Below are positions 23,897 through 35,979 of a DNA stretch of 64,000 nucleotides, in pieces. This DNA is from Apiospora phragmitis (taxonomy: Eukaryota > Ascomycota > Sordariomycetes > Amphisphaeriales > Apiosporaceae). The notes under the pieces are model-generated. The model saw nothing but the letters and a program-made list of their open reading frames with translations, made no database searches and had not been told where the DNA came from. A program made the position numbers and the translations under genes. Where the stretch lies: NCBI GenBank assembly GCA_038363925.1, contig JAQQWL010000008.1, forward strand, positions 62,001 to 126,000, in the 5' to 3' direction. Each line of letters begins with the position of its first letter. Within the stretch, counting starts at the first letter, position 1.

Positions 23897-25742
23897 ATGG
23901 AACATCAATCTCCATTCTCTCTGAGGCCATGGCCGTGGGGCGACAAAAAGCCCAAGAACATCGAGGAGTTCGTGCAGCGTGTGAGCGCCGAGCGCAACGG
24001 CTTCCGCAATGTCAAGGAAGCCGACCTCGTCGAGGAAATCAAGGCTCGTGCTGCTGGAACTGCCAACCTAGACAACAGTGAGGGCAGTCCGGAAGGCGAC
24101 TCGGAATCGGACGCCGAGGCTGAGAATGACAAGAAAGAGAAGACGGCCATTGAGGCCCGTGACGACTTTCTGAGAAATCTCGAGGCGGCGCATCAGTCGG
24201 CCATGCTGAACCTGGACCTGGTTTCCCTTCTTCTTTCTAAGGAAATACCGAACCAAGCTGGCACAACCTTGTCCCCTACCCTTCGTGAGCTGGTAGGGAT
24301 TGGCACTTTGGGATCATCGAAAGTGCACCAGTCCAATATCACGCCCGCCAGAGAAGCCGACGATCTGGCTGTGGGTACAGGATGGAGAGTGATGGGCACC
24401 AATAAGATGGTCAGCTCCGTATTGGAGGCAGCCGAGCGACTTGAGAAAGAAATTACCCTTGAAACCAAGTACTGGGCCGATGTCCTGGCCGTCAGCGAGA
24501 GTGGCTGGGCCGTGTCGTCCATAGCTGGCAAGGGCCTCGGCGTTCGTTTTGGCTTTGCCGAGGCTGCCCCGATGTACAGAGACAGCAGTATCGCACGATT
24601 GATACGAAGCGAGGACGGGCACGCGCGACTGGACCATGGGAAAGCCGGAAAAGGCTCCCAGAGAGTGCGTGCTATCATCGAGGTTGACGGCAAGATCGCA
24701 GGGCGGTCACGTCTCCCGGGCAGCTTGCCAGATAACAGCCGCCTGGAAGACCGCGTTCTCGAGGCCCGTAATACCATATTCGCACAAGAGTTATGGCACG
24801 AGATTAGCCGCGAATCACGCACGCTTCTTTCGCTTGGTGTTCAGTCGGACGGTTCGCAGGTTTCCTACAACGTAAACCCCACCACGATGGTGATTCTATG
24901 CCTGGAGGATCTTGCAGAGCCGGAACTTTCCGAGGAGGACGAGTTCTACGACCAGATGGCAGAGCTCACGATCCAAGGTCTCAACCTCTTTCTAATGGCC
25001 GCACATCGTCAAAACTACAGCAAACGCATACAGCCAAAGCAGGGACGCAACAACCCACCTTACAACCTGCTACGGCCCTTGATCTCACGATATCGGTTTA
25101 CTCTCGACTACGAAAAGTTGATTGGGTTCATAAGCAGCCTGATCGACTCTTTGCATGCCGCGGGTTTCGATTCGGCCAATTTCACCAAGACACAGCCATC
25201 CCTCAACTTGCAGCCGCCTTCTCGAGCCGACACGGACCTCCACGTCATGACGCAGGCAGAGGTGCTTATGTTGAATACCATTAATGTCCAGCAGTTCTCT
25301 GCAGATATATCGATCACGCCGGAAGCTCGCATCGGCTTACGTGCGAAGGCTTTCTTGTCTCTGGATGCTACGCAATTCAAAATCTCACTGCCTGGCCCAC
25401 AGAACCCCCCTCGCCAACCTATATCCCTCATCGGATAATTACCCGAACGTTGATGAAGCAACACACTACGTGAGACAAGCTACAATCCGCGCCGTTGTCG
25501 ACAGGCTACTCGAGTTGACTTCGGAGAAACTGGCGAAGGAGGACATTGGCTGGAGTGATGCAATGGACGGCGTTGCGCTTGTAGACACTCTAGACAGGGA
25601 GCTTACCATAGGCACCGAAGGGACTCAGTTGGTCGCAAAGACCAAGAACCAACGACGCATATGGAGTGTGGGCGACTCATCGCAAGAAAACCTAGAGGAG
25701 TTCGTGCTCAAGTACTTCAAAAGTAACGAAGATGCTCAATAG
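23897..25742 (+). CDS. MED17: Mediator complex subunit 17 (Srb4) (one frame break)
   Basis: Head-module subunit of Mediator, bridging activators to RNA polymerase II. About 614 aa after one correction, without introns. The start is the ATG at 23897 (MEHQSPFSLRPWPWGDKKPK), in keeping with fungal MED17, which begins with a short Ser/Leu/Pro stretch. An acidic linker is followed by the family block LSLLLS-type helix and LSPTLRELVGIGTLGSSKV, then GWRVMGTNKMVSSVLEAAER, YWADVLAVSESGWAVS, and LGVRFGFAEAAP. The C-terminal region contains LRPLISRYRF and, after the break, NYPNVDEATHYVRQATIRAV. The break is at the C6 run 25405-25410: one C fewer gives PQNPLANLYPSSDNYPNVD. Upstream of a P-loop ATPase on the same strand. 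Confidence 0.88.
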
Positions 25743-26173
25743 AACAAGAATAATGGCACTGGGTCAGGCAGTTGATCCAAGTAGTAAATCCAATGCGATA
25801 CAGGTTTAGAGCTTCTCAAAGATTGTCATTGCCGCCACGAAAGATGCAAAGCGAAAAATGGGATGGCTCGTGGCAGTCGACAGGAAGACGCTTGAGCAAT
25901 GACATGCACTACTTAAGTACTGAGTACCTACCTGGGGACGTCAACGTGGGTTTGCGTGCTTGGGGCTTTCGCCAATCAATCCAGGGTCCGTTTCCTAAAC
26001 GCGTCTTGCTAGGCATCACCATCCCCTGTCGGATTTTATATTGATTTTTATATGTTGCTTGCTTGCTTGTTTCTTGAAACATCGTCCACACTTTGTGAAC
26101 CCATTGAAACACCTCGAGGAATTGAGCATTGCTATTGCCTTGGCTACATGATTTTCTTGCTATAGGATTTCCC
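25743..26173. other. Intergenic, MED17 to P-loop ATPase
   Basis: Same-strand spacer of 0.43 kb. No gene is supported. Confidence 0.5.
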
Positions 26174-28718
26174 ATGTCGTCCCCAGACGAATCTGCCTCT
26201 CAGGCAGCAAGGGACACTGATGGTCCAGGTGCAAGTGAGCAACCGAAAAATATTGCTTGGCTAGACAGCTTTTGCGACAACAAGCCGAAGTCATTCCCTG
26301 GCTTATTCTCGGAGAATCCTGATTCTACGAAAGCATTCACTGTTCCTCAGTTCAAGTTCAAGTTCGATGCAGGTACTAACAAGACACCAAACCCCATGTT
26401 CGGGCCATTGAGTCTGAACAGCGAGCCTCAGGAGAAGGGAGACAAGTTCTCTTTCACTCCCCGGGGCAACAAGGAAATTACTTTGCCAACACCCACGGTC
26501 AACACCATAAAACCCATCTTCGGGCCATTGAGTTTGAACACCAAGCCCCAGGAGAAGGAAGACAAGTTCTCCTTTGCTTTTCCAGACAACAGAAAAGCTA
26601 CCACATCAGCTCCTCTTTCACTTATGCCTATTGCTACGCAAGCTTTGTCGCAAGCCTACGGGGAGGACCACGATATCATCGCTACACCATTGGAGACTGA
26701 AGATTCCGACAGTATGGGACGATGGGGACATAGGAAGAGTCGCAAGACTCCAGAACCATCCAATACTGCTGCCGCTGCTTTCAAGCCGCCACTGACCAAG
26801 GGGTCAGATGTCACAACTAATCCCACCCATCGCACAAAAGCAACCGCTACAGCCAACAGCGGACCCCCTGCCAGAACCATACAGTCTGCTCCACGGGCGA
26901 CAGGTTCGTCGGAAGGAAGCAGAAATGCCCACCACAGTACGTCTACATCAGACGAACTCGATGATCGCGGTGACGAGAGCGAGACCTCCAGTGAGGTTCC
27001 AGATGAGACAGACTCCCATCGCGACTATCATATGAAGCTACTCACGCGACGACCGGAGGACGATGACATGATGGGCATCATGTCAGCTCCTATTTTCACC
27101 AATCCTGTGCTTGAGCATGTGAGGTTTCTTAGACAGGGTTCCAAATCGACGCCATTCCCGCAGTATGCTTTCCTTGCAGGGAACACCGAAGAAGGACATG
27201 GCGCTGGCGTGACGGATCCCCGCATTTTCTACAACGTTGCCAGCCCCTCGAGCATCTTTATCTGCGGACAACAAGGCTCAGGAAAGAGCCATACACTTTC
27301 TTGTCTCCTGGAGGGCTGCTTGATGCCATCCAAACTTGGCCGGCTCCCCCACCCTTGACCGGAATCGTGTTTCACTACGATACCTTTGTTTCCGATGCCA
27401 GCGGAACTCCTTGTGAGGCAGCTTATCTTGCATCGAGTGCTAATATCAAGGTCAGGGTGCTTTGTGCACCGACAAGTATTCGCACGATGAAGGTAAGTTT
27501 GAGTTGAGGATTTTAGTCATCGCTGTTGACAGAATATGGCCTGGCTAACGAGCTTTGTGTAGAGAACTTACAGCAGGCTGCCTGGAGTATCAGTAGAGGA
27601 ATTGCGGTTGAGGGAATCAGATCTGAACACCAAAAGAATGCTCGACTTGATGCAAGTTGGCGGGGGCTCAATGCCGCTCTATAGTAAGACCATACCCCCC
27701 TTCTTTGCTGCTAGCAGTCTATATCTGGTTGCCTTGGTCTTACCATATCATCTGTTGTTTTCACCCAACTGCTAACGTTTGACTTGCAGTGCACGCCATC
27801 CAGAGACTACTAAGAGATATGCGGCTCGAGCAACAAAAGAATGGCACAAACTTCAACTATTTCAGGTTTCGGAGCAGCCTGGCACAAGAGGACCTTACGC
27901 AGCAGCAGTCGATCCCGTTGCAGCAACGTCTCGACACGCTAGAGAGCTTTATGGTTAAGAACCAAGTCAAGCCTCGGGACAAACCCGGCAAAACCATGAA
28001 GGGTACTTTTTGGACGCCGTGTGAGGGCCAGCTGACCATCGTCGACCTCTCGTGCCCCTGCGTCACGGCCGAGATGGCGTGCTCCCTCTTCAACATCTGC
28101 CTGTCGCTATTCCTGGAGCAGCCGTCGTTGATCGGCCGCGTCGTGGCTCTGGACGAGGCCCACAAGTACATGAGCGAGTCGGCCGAGGCGCAGACGCTGA
28201 CGAACTCGCTGCTGTCTACGATCCGGCTACAGCGCCACCTCGGTGCGCGTGTTTTCATCTCTACCCAGGAACCTACCATCTCGCCCAAGCTCCTCGACCT
28301 GTGCAGCATCACGATTGTGCATCACTTCCAGTCGCCCGACTGGCTGCGGGTCCTCAAAGGCCATCTAGCCGGTGTGTCTTCGGCCATCAAGCAGCAGCAG
28401 CATGGCACCACTGATAGCGCTGATGATAATGCCGACAAGGGTAGTATGTCATACGAGGGAGTACGCAGCATCCATATAACAACGCAGGACGACCCCACGC
28501 ACGACATGATGTCGCATATTGTCAAGCTTCGGACCGGAGATGCCCTCCTCTTTGCACCCAGCGCGATCGTCGGCCTGGAGAAACAAAAGGCCACGGGGAC
28601 AGCGACAGATGGCGGTGCAGTGGTCGTTACGCCTAAGCAGCTCCATCACGAGGTCATGCGGGTTAGAGTTCGTGCTCGTATCACGGCTGATGGGGGGAAA
28701 AGCATCCTGGCCACTTGA
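26174..28718 (+). CDS. Large P-loop ATPase, HerA/FtsK-like (one frame break)
   Basis: Predicted NTPase of unknown role, found as an uncharacterised protein in filamentous fungi. Model: 26174..27492, 27563..27683, 27790..28718; about 789 aa after one correction. The first 300 residues are disordered and contain a duplicated motif, FGPLSLNSEPQEKGDKFSF and FGPLSLNTKPQEKEDKFSF, about 43 residues apart. A Ser/Asp/Glu-rich linker leads to the catalytic part: Walker A FICGQQGSGKSHTLS, then GIVFHYDTF, a fold with QLTIVDLSCPCVTAEMACSL, Walker B GRVVALDEAHKYM, a downstream IRLQRHLGARVFISTQEPT (sensor-like), and HHFQSPDWL. The Walker B/LDEAH and TQEP spacing resembles HerA/FtsK ATPases. The break is at the C5 run 27346-27350; one more C joins LGRLPPPLTGIVFHYD. 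Introns have GTAAGT and GTAAGA donors. Confidence 0.72.
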
Positions 28719-29445
28719 AGCCTTCCGAGGAAAGGGGGGAAAGGCTATTGTGTTCGACTCGGGCGCATGGCGCCCGACTTCGGTGTTGGCTGTTTCATCG
28801 CTGCTTTTGAGCAGCATAAGTTGGTGACTGTGGCAGGTGCGTTTCTCCTATTCTGGTCAAGAGTCTGAAGCGTGATTATACATACTAACATGCACTCGGA
28901 TGGAGTATTCTGACATGCGGACTCGCTCTGTCAGCTATGATGTTGGACGCAGCCGACTTGGACTGTTTATGGGATATGGCGAATTGACACAGGGCAATTG
29001 CAACATGTGCAGATGGATATACCGATTCATTCTATAGACTTGGTCATGCTAGACTCTGCGGATGTACCTCATAAGTTTGACTGGTGGACGCTTGGTACTA
29101 CTTGGCATTAAAGGCTGCATGGCGCTTTCACTTAGAGGGGGCTTGCTGTCGCTTTGTTTTCCGGCTTGGGTCTAGACCTGCATGACCAACAATGGTCAGT
29201 TACCCGGAGACGAATCAAGAGCAGTGGTTATAATAGCAAAAGCTATTTGTTAATATACGATAGAGAAGAGCAATGAATAGACAGAACTTCTGTTAATAAT
29301 CTTTTCTTTAGCCCTCTACTCACAAAGGAGAGGGAAAAGAAGGATAAAATGTAAATTGAGAAGTAGGCAGGAATGCAAAGTGACAAGATAGGAAGAAAAA
29401 AAGTAAGCATTCTTCTGTGGACAGAAGAGCGTGGTACTTCTCAAA
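28719..29445. other. Intergenic, ATPase to tRNA
   Basis: 3' flank of the ATPase gene, AT-rich towards the tRNA. No gene is supported. Confidence 0.5.
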
Positions 29446-29544
29446 TGATGAGAGTGGGATTCGAACCCACGCGGATTGCTCCACCAGGATGAAGATATTA
29501 AGGTGACCTTAACCTGACGCCATAACCAACTCGGCCATCTCACC
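29446..29544 (-). tRNA. tRNA-Leu (anticodon AAG) with a 17-nt intron
   Basis: Read on the minus strand from 29544. The acceptor stem GGTGAGA pairs with TCTCATC; D-arm box GGCCGAGTTGG; anticodon stem TCAGG/CCTGG; T-arm GTGGG-TTCGAAT-CCCAC; discriminator A. The variable arm GGA-GCAA-TCC is long, as in class II leucine tRNAs. The anticodon loop gives AAG at 34-36. An intron of 17 nt (29490-29506) sits after position 37 as usual, and its CCTTAA pairs with the anticodon TTAAGG. Mature length is 82 nt before CCA addition. Confidence 0.93.
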
Positions 29545-29994
29545 GGTTGCTTGTTGAGTAATCTTCCGCTACTAACATACTCATTCATAGCCGCCTACCA
29601 GAAAGAATCTGATCTTCAGATTGGCAGGATAAGGACCATCCTATGCGATTGATTAAAATAGTTTTATGTTTTCTGTTGCATGCAAAACATGGACAACGAA
29701 GCGTGTCCCCAAAAGAAAACTGCCAGAGTATATTACTCCATGTCGCCAATGAACTTGTAGCACTACTAGAGTATTCCTGGCCACTGGACAACTGGTGGCG
29801 ATGGTATAGACAGTTAACAAAACATCACAATCAAAGGGATTGGGAAACACAGATTGTCATGATCATCTCCCATTCTGAAACAACCTATCGGAACGCCTCG
29901 CTACGGGATGGTCTGGGAGGGGAAAAAGCAACCGCAAAAGGTAGCTGCGCTACACTACATCTATTATACATTTCTATGAGGGGCGACTCTCCCC
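29545..29994. other. Intergenic, tRNA to ULS1-like gene
   Basis: Flank of the tRNA gene (5' side) and 3' flank of the ULS1-like gene. No gene is supported. Confidence 0.5.
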
Positions 29995-32900
29995 TTAATG
30001 GCGGGCACTGACGCCAAAGAGGAAGGCGAGGTCGTTGCTGGAAAGACGACCAAGGTCTTTGGCAACCTTCTCATCCATGGCCCCTTCAACAATATTCCGT
30101 TTCTTCTCCTGCAATTCCATGATCCTGTCCTCCACCGTCTCCTTGATCAAGATCCGATGCACTTGGACAGGCTTTCTCTGTCCAATGCGGTAGGTTCGGT
30201 CAACAGCCTGCTTCTCGATGAAAGGATTCCAGAAGGGATCCAGAATGATGACCCTACTGGCGCAGACCAAGTTCAGACCGGCATTTCCAGCCTTCAGTGA
30301 AGTGAGCATGACCTTCATGTTCGGGTTCTCTGTGAATTCCTGGACTGCGTCATCGCGCGATTGAGCCGACATGCGTCCATCATACCGGCGGAACCGAAGA
30401 CCGAGGTCTTGCTTCAGAGGGACTTCGAGCAGGTCAAGAAGCAGGGTCCACTGCGAAAACACAATCGTCTTCTCACCCGATTTCTGAATCTCCCTGATGA
30501 CATCTATGCACTTGGTGATCTGGCCGACGGCAGCCAGATGTTTCGGAGGTATTTCAGATACTTCTTATGCGCATCGGCGTTATTCGTAGCGTCCTTGCGC
30601 AACTTGCCAAGCATGTGCGGTTCAATCTCTTCTTCCTTCTTGCCCCTTTTCTTCTTACCCTTGCCCTTGCTCTTGCCCTTAGTTTTGCCTTTGGCCTTAC
30701 GGGACTTGGACTCGGATTTAGGCTGGTATTCTCCATCGTCATCATCATCCACGACGAAGTCTTTCAGGTTACCACGATCGTCAATATCGTCGCCATCTTC
30801 TGCCGAATCAGTCTCATCAGAGTCAGTGTCGGAGTCGGAGTCGGGGTCGGAGTCGGAGTCAGCGTCAGAGTCAACAACGTCTCCGTCGGCCTCTTCAGCG
30901 TCAGCACTGTCGCCACTTTGGGACATGAATGTGCTCTTGAAAGCCTCATATGTGATGCTTCTCTTCAAGTTAAACTCGCCACGGCAAATGATGCATTTCG
31001 GTTTGGCCCCTTCGTTTTCAAGCCGATCTCGCTGTTGATCCGAGCTATTCGAATGGAGTTGCAGACATTCGTGGCAGGCGTAATGGCCACATGGAACAAG
31101 GATCGAAGGGTTCCAACTAAGCTCGTAGCATATAGGACACTCGAATGGTGCTCCTTCCTCCTTGAGAGCACCAACTCGTGTGGTGTGGATCTCCTTTGCA
31201 AAAGTGGCCATATCCTTCTCCGAAATCTCGGTGTTGGTGAATTCCAGGTCGGTCATATGCAAGTATGGATGACAGCAAGCCTGGCGCAGCCGCAGCAATT
31301 TCACCAACACCATACTATAGTACTTGCCCACCGTGCCTGCTCGTAAGAACTTGCTGAACTCCACTCGGGATTGGGTGGCTAGGTCGTCATAGTATTTCTG
31401 CTCATCTTCGTTGAAGACGACATGATCAATCGTCTCCGTCTTGCCCGGCAGTGTGATTATCGGAGCCCCGTCAATCGTTGATGACTTGGTGCGCCGGAGC
31501 ATGATAGCACGCAGCAGTACTTGTAGCGACTTCATGACCTTTTCTGGATTTTCGTAACTCTTATTCTTGGGATATAATGCCGCGAACTTCCGCTTGAACT
31601 CTTGTGGATCATCGTAGGGCTTGATCTGCAGGAAATGGATTAGAGAGCCCATTTCATCCACGTTGTTCATCATCGGCGTGCCTGAGAGACACCATCTGTG
31701 CTTTGCTGGAACACGACAGACCGCTCGGTGCCCCTGTGTTTTCTTGTTCTTGATCATCTGCGACTCGTCGACAATGAGACGCACGAATGGCTCTTTGGCG
31801 CAGAGGAAAGGGAAATTCGCTGCCAGAATATTCTTGTCGATTGGTTCACCTCTGGATATCTTGTCCTTTGTGAAGACATCCACTGACTTGTACTCTGTGG
31901 CAAGCTTACCGTAGGAAGTCAGCACAACATCGAACTTGCGCAGCTCATTATAGGACAACTTCTTCTTGTGGAAGTTGTGAACCTTGAGGGAATACGTGTG
32001 CTTGAGTTTGTCACCGATTTCCTTCTCCCACTGACGAATAAGTGATACCGGTGCAACAACAACGTTGGTGCCCAGACGACCGGGTGGGTTGTTGCGTGAG
32101 GGAGTACGATCATGTACCATAAGCGCAAGCGTTGAAATCGTCTTGCCAAGACCCATATCATCGGCGAGTATGCCGCCCCTCTTGTGTTCATCGGCTTCCA
32201 TGCCTTTCATCCACTTGAGAGCAATCTGTTGATGCTTATATAGCGGTTCTTTCAGTGCAGGCGGCGTGTCATCGTATTGGTCACCACTGGCAGTGCCTGC
32301 TTCAGTTGAGATATTGGCCAAGAGTGCCTTTACTTGCTCTGATTCTGGTTCCATTTCGGTGTCATAACCAGGTGGATTAATGATGCGGTCATCTAGGGGA
32401 TCGCCATGATCGTTGGTGCCACTCGCATAATTGTAATTATTCGTGCGCTGCACAAGCTCGGCCAATGAGGAAGTACCAGGGCAATAAACAGAGTTCTTAG
32501 CTCTGCTCACAAGCGGACTTGCAGTGCCATTAGCAATGAAGCCAGGGCGTCGCTGAGAAATTAAACTGTTCTCCGATGGTGATGCTGGAAAGAGAGAGTT
32601 AGATTCAAGCCGCTGTCGCTGGATTGCAGCATGGTGCGCAAGATCCCTAGGATGTATATTTCCGGCGCTGCTTGCGTGACTGGGCTGATCATCGGTGAGA
32701 TCAATGAAATTGTTGTCATCAGTCTCCCAGGCTCCAGGCATTCGGTTTGCACTAGGCTCTGGCGGTGGTAGGCTATATGCCTGTGGGGAGAAATCGTCCG
32801 AAGAGGTTTGGGGCAACGAGCTGGGTGAATCCATTGGCTGAGGCTGATGTTGGCCCAGGTATTCTTGCGCCTCTTCTTCGTCCTGGCGAGCGATCATGTG

Positions 32901-33977
32901 GGCGAGCGCGGCGTCTTGTTTCTCTTGCGTCTGCTTCTGTTGATACGCAAGTTCACGCTGCTCATACTCGTATCGCCGAGCAGCTGATAATTCATGATCC
33001 TCGCCGATTGATGAGTCGTGCTCCTCGCCGAAATTTCCAAACAACTCATCTTCCCATGGGGCCTCTCCGTCACTAACTCGTTGCGACTTTGACTCTGGCA
33101 GAGAAGGCAGTCCGTTGTCAAGGTGATTACTGTACGTACGCTTCCGAGCATATTCATTACTGCTGGAGTCACCCCAGAGGTTTTGGCCATGGAAATCTAT
33201 CCCGGAAATTCTCTGGGCATGGGGCACGGGGATAGTACGACGAGCACCAGGGGGCTCATCGCCGCTTGGTCCTGCCATGGCAGTGTTGTTGGTGCCTGTT
33301 CTGTGTAACGTTTGCACTGAGCCTTTTCGAGACAAAGAAACACTTAGTTAGTACTGGTGTGGAACCGTGAACAACAGAAGCATGTTGCAGTACTCGAAAG
33401 GGAAGGAACTGTGTGACTCGCCCCAGCTTCAAGGCAAGGCTGATCGTTTATGGCGAAGAAATGAGGTGATTGTGAGTGCAGTGAAGAGGAGAATGCGATG
33501 GAAAGGATGAATTGAGTTGCCCTTGTTACCTGTCTCAGGTGTTTCACCTAGAAGCATGTGTGAAGGAAGGCAGGTAAAACAGACTTGGGAATGGAAATGA
33601 GGAAAGTATGTGATTGTGCAGGTGTGTGGTTTTTTTGTAGGCTTGAGGTTGTGTTGTGTTAAAGGTTGTGTTCATAGGCGGGCAAAGACGCAAGCGGGTC
33701 GTGTTATCAATGGGGATGAGGCTTCAAAGAAACATGGCTTTTTGTTCTTAACCTACTTACCTTGCCTGGCAAGCTGGAGCCTTTTAAGCTGCCTTTTAAT
33801 GCGAAGAATCTCAGCCTGGATTTCCGCCCGACGCTGCGGTGTATCCTCAGGTGTACCAGCAAGAGACTCTAGTAGGATCTCCTGCAGATGCAGCTCGTCT
33901 CTCACGTCTTCGTCACTTGCTGCAGCGGGCTCTGCCTCGACCCAGATGGGAACGGGCGGGCGACCAGGCTGTGCCAT
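29995..33977 (-). CDS. ULS1: ULS1/RIS1-like SNF2 translocase with RING finger (one frame break)
   Basis: Predicted DNA translocase and SUMO-directed ubiquitin ligase acting in chromatin and genome stability. Model (minus): exon 33977..33761, intron 33760..33323, exon 33322..29995; about 1181 aa after one correction. Exon 1 encodes a helical, Leu-rich segment (QEILLESLAGTPEDTPQRR). It joins in phase, with a GTAAGT donor and a perfect TACTAAC branch site. Then come a SUMO-interacting motif NNFIDLTDD (near 32700), SNF2 motifs LADDMGLGKTIS, LIVDESQMIKN, and LSGTPMMNNVDEMG, a C3HC4 RING (CPICYELSWNPS, CGHYACHECLQL, CIICRGEF), an Asp/Ser acidic insert, and helicase C (IVFSQWTLLLDLLEVPL, TSLKAGNAGLNL, DRTYRIGQRKPVQVHR). 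The break is near 30522-30526, between YLRNIWLPS and QITKCIDVIRE; one base is missing. Confidence 0.88.
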
Positions 33978-33990
33978 TGTGAGGCTGCGG

Positions 33991-34018
33991 CTTCTTCTTC
34001 TTCTTCTTCTTCTTCTTC
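33991..34018. repeat. (CTT)n microsatellite in the ULS1 5' leader
   Basis: About nine CTT units. On the ULS1 mRNA this is an AAG/GAA repeat ending about 13 nt before the start codon. Confidence 0.85.
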
Positions 34019-35979
34019 CTCCCTCCTACTACAAGTAGACCGACATAGAACGAAAGGCGAGATTCAGATCTCCCGCAGGTGCAGTGCGCCTATGAGACAG
34101 AAGCTCCGGTCTGCGCTGGAGTTCTGCACTCTGCCAACGCTGGTGTCCTAAAAGGGCTGGTTGTGCAGGGAATAATGAAGACGATGAAAGGGGTCAGAAT
34201 CGGTGCTAGGTAGCAGTTAACAAGGCAAGGGAAGTTGTATGGACAAGAGACAGCCATGCGCCAAGACCTGGGGGCAGGTGCAGCCTCGCCTCTTTCCTTG
34301 ACTTTGCTCTGCTGTAAAACTAAACCTTTGGCAGTACCAGGTTCTTCTTGAGCCTTCTAGGGTGGCGGCGGTTGCCTGGAGCACCTTCCTCAATGCTAAT
34401 TCGGTATGCAATCTAGGTAGTAGGTACCTATAGCACTGAAGAACAACAAGTCCCAAATATGTGCATTTACGTAACCTCAATTGGCTACGAGATAGCAATG
34501 GAATAATTAGCTTGGTAGTGGGAAAGTCGGCTGGGAATGAGATGGCTGGTTGGCAATTCTATACTTTACAGCAAAGGGGACAGCTGGATGGTTTATAGGA
34601 AGCAGGTATCGCTTTGAAGACTGAGGGAAAAGGGCAAAGCAGTTCGGATGGCAAGGCTTTTTCTATGTGTGAGCTCACCTATGTCGTTACGCATCGAACA
34701 CCAGCCTGTTTAATCAATGAGTAATAACCTGAAGTCGCGTTCCATCTAGCGCGTTATTGCTCGTGCTTAAACTTTTCCTCGCGGCAGAGTGAATGCATAC
34801 CCCATCTTGCCCATTCCTCGGTACATCACTAGGCTGCGTGCGGCTACATTCAATTCAATGTGAGGTCAATTTACAGGGCCCCCTTTCTATTTAGGTACTA
34901 TATGTACCTTGAGAGGTGGGGCAGATTAGGTGCACCCATGAGCCCATTTGGGGGCTATTCAGCATGTACCTATGCCCATCCATGCACCTAAAAAGGCAAT
35001 ACTGGGGTCTTATAGGCTCATGGCAACCAACCTCATTACCTCCAGGCTTGTTTCACAAGTACTACAAGTAGCTAGGAGAGCTTGTCAGCTTCAATGTTCT
35101 ACTGTATCCAACCCTCATCACCAGTTGATCTCGGTCAGTCTTTGGTGTCAGCCCTGTGTAAGTTAAGTACATAGCCAGGGCATATCACGCATCCGTGATC
35201 TGTTAGACTGGAGCCAATTGGCCCCCAGGAATACCTTATGTCTGGGACATGCATCCACGGCCACTCCAATTCAGGGCACATCCTGCCTATGCCTTAGTTA
35301 CCTCAGTAGGACTTAATATAAAGTATGTAATCTACATCGGCGGCCTCCATCTAAGGCTACATGACATGGTTATTACTACATATTCACCTACCTTTATAGA
35401 GATCTCCCAGCCACGGGCTTTTGGCCATTGTTGTGTATAAGCCAGGTCCTATGGCATCGCTCTGATGCTAGCTGCATAGCGATATAATCATCCTAGGATT
35501 CCTAGGACTAGCAGATCCGGGAATCCCTAAAGACAGGAGGAGGCTGTAGGGACAAAGACAGCGTAATACTTAACACATATGCGTATGCGTATTATGATCA
35601 TAGCATAACACACTCATCAGAAATCTCCTGTTTAACTGTATAGTTGTGTACCTAGTGTACTTCGAAAATGGGCCTTCACCGAACACCTTGTAAGCAGACC
35701 TTTGAAACGACAGACTATAGTTCTGGCATTGCTTAAATACCGGTCAAATTTGGGGTGGACCAAGTGAATAATGTATTCGTGGTTGGATATCATGAAGGAT
35801 CAACGTCCTCTGCCTGCCCTCCCATATCTACACTTGATCACAGACTCTGTGCACCTTCCTCCCCCGTGACCTTTAGAATGGGCACCAACCGGCCAGGCTG
35901 GACTCTTTCCCACAAGCTGCCCTGGCCCCAGCTTCGGACGCCTCTGCTCCCCCATGCGGAACCTCAGCGCTCCGGGTGC

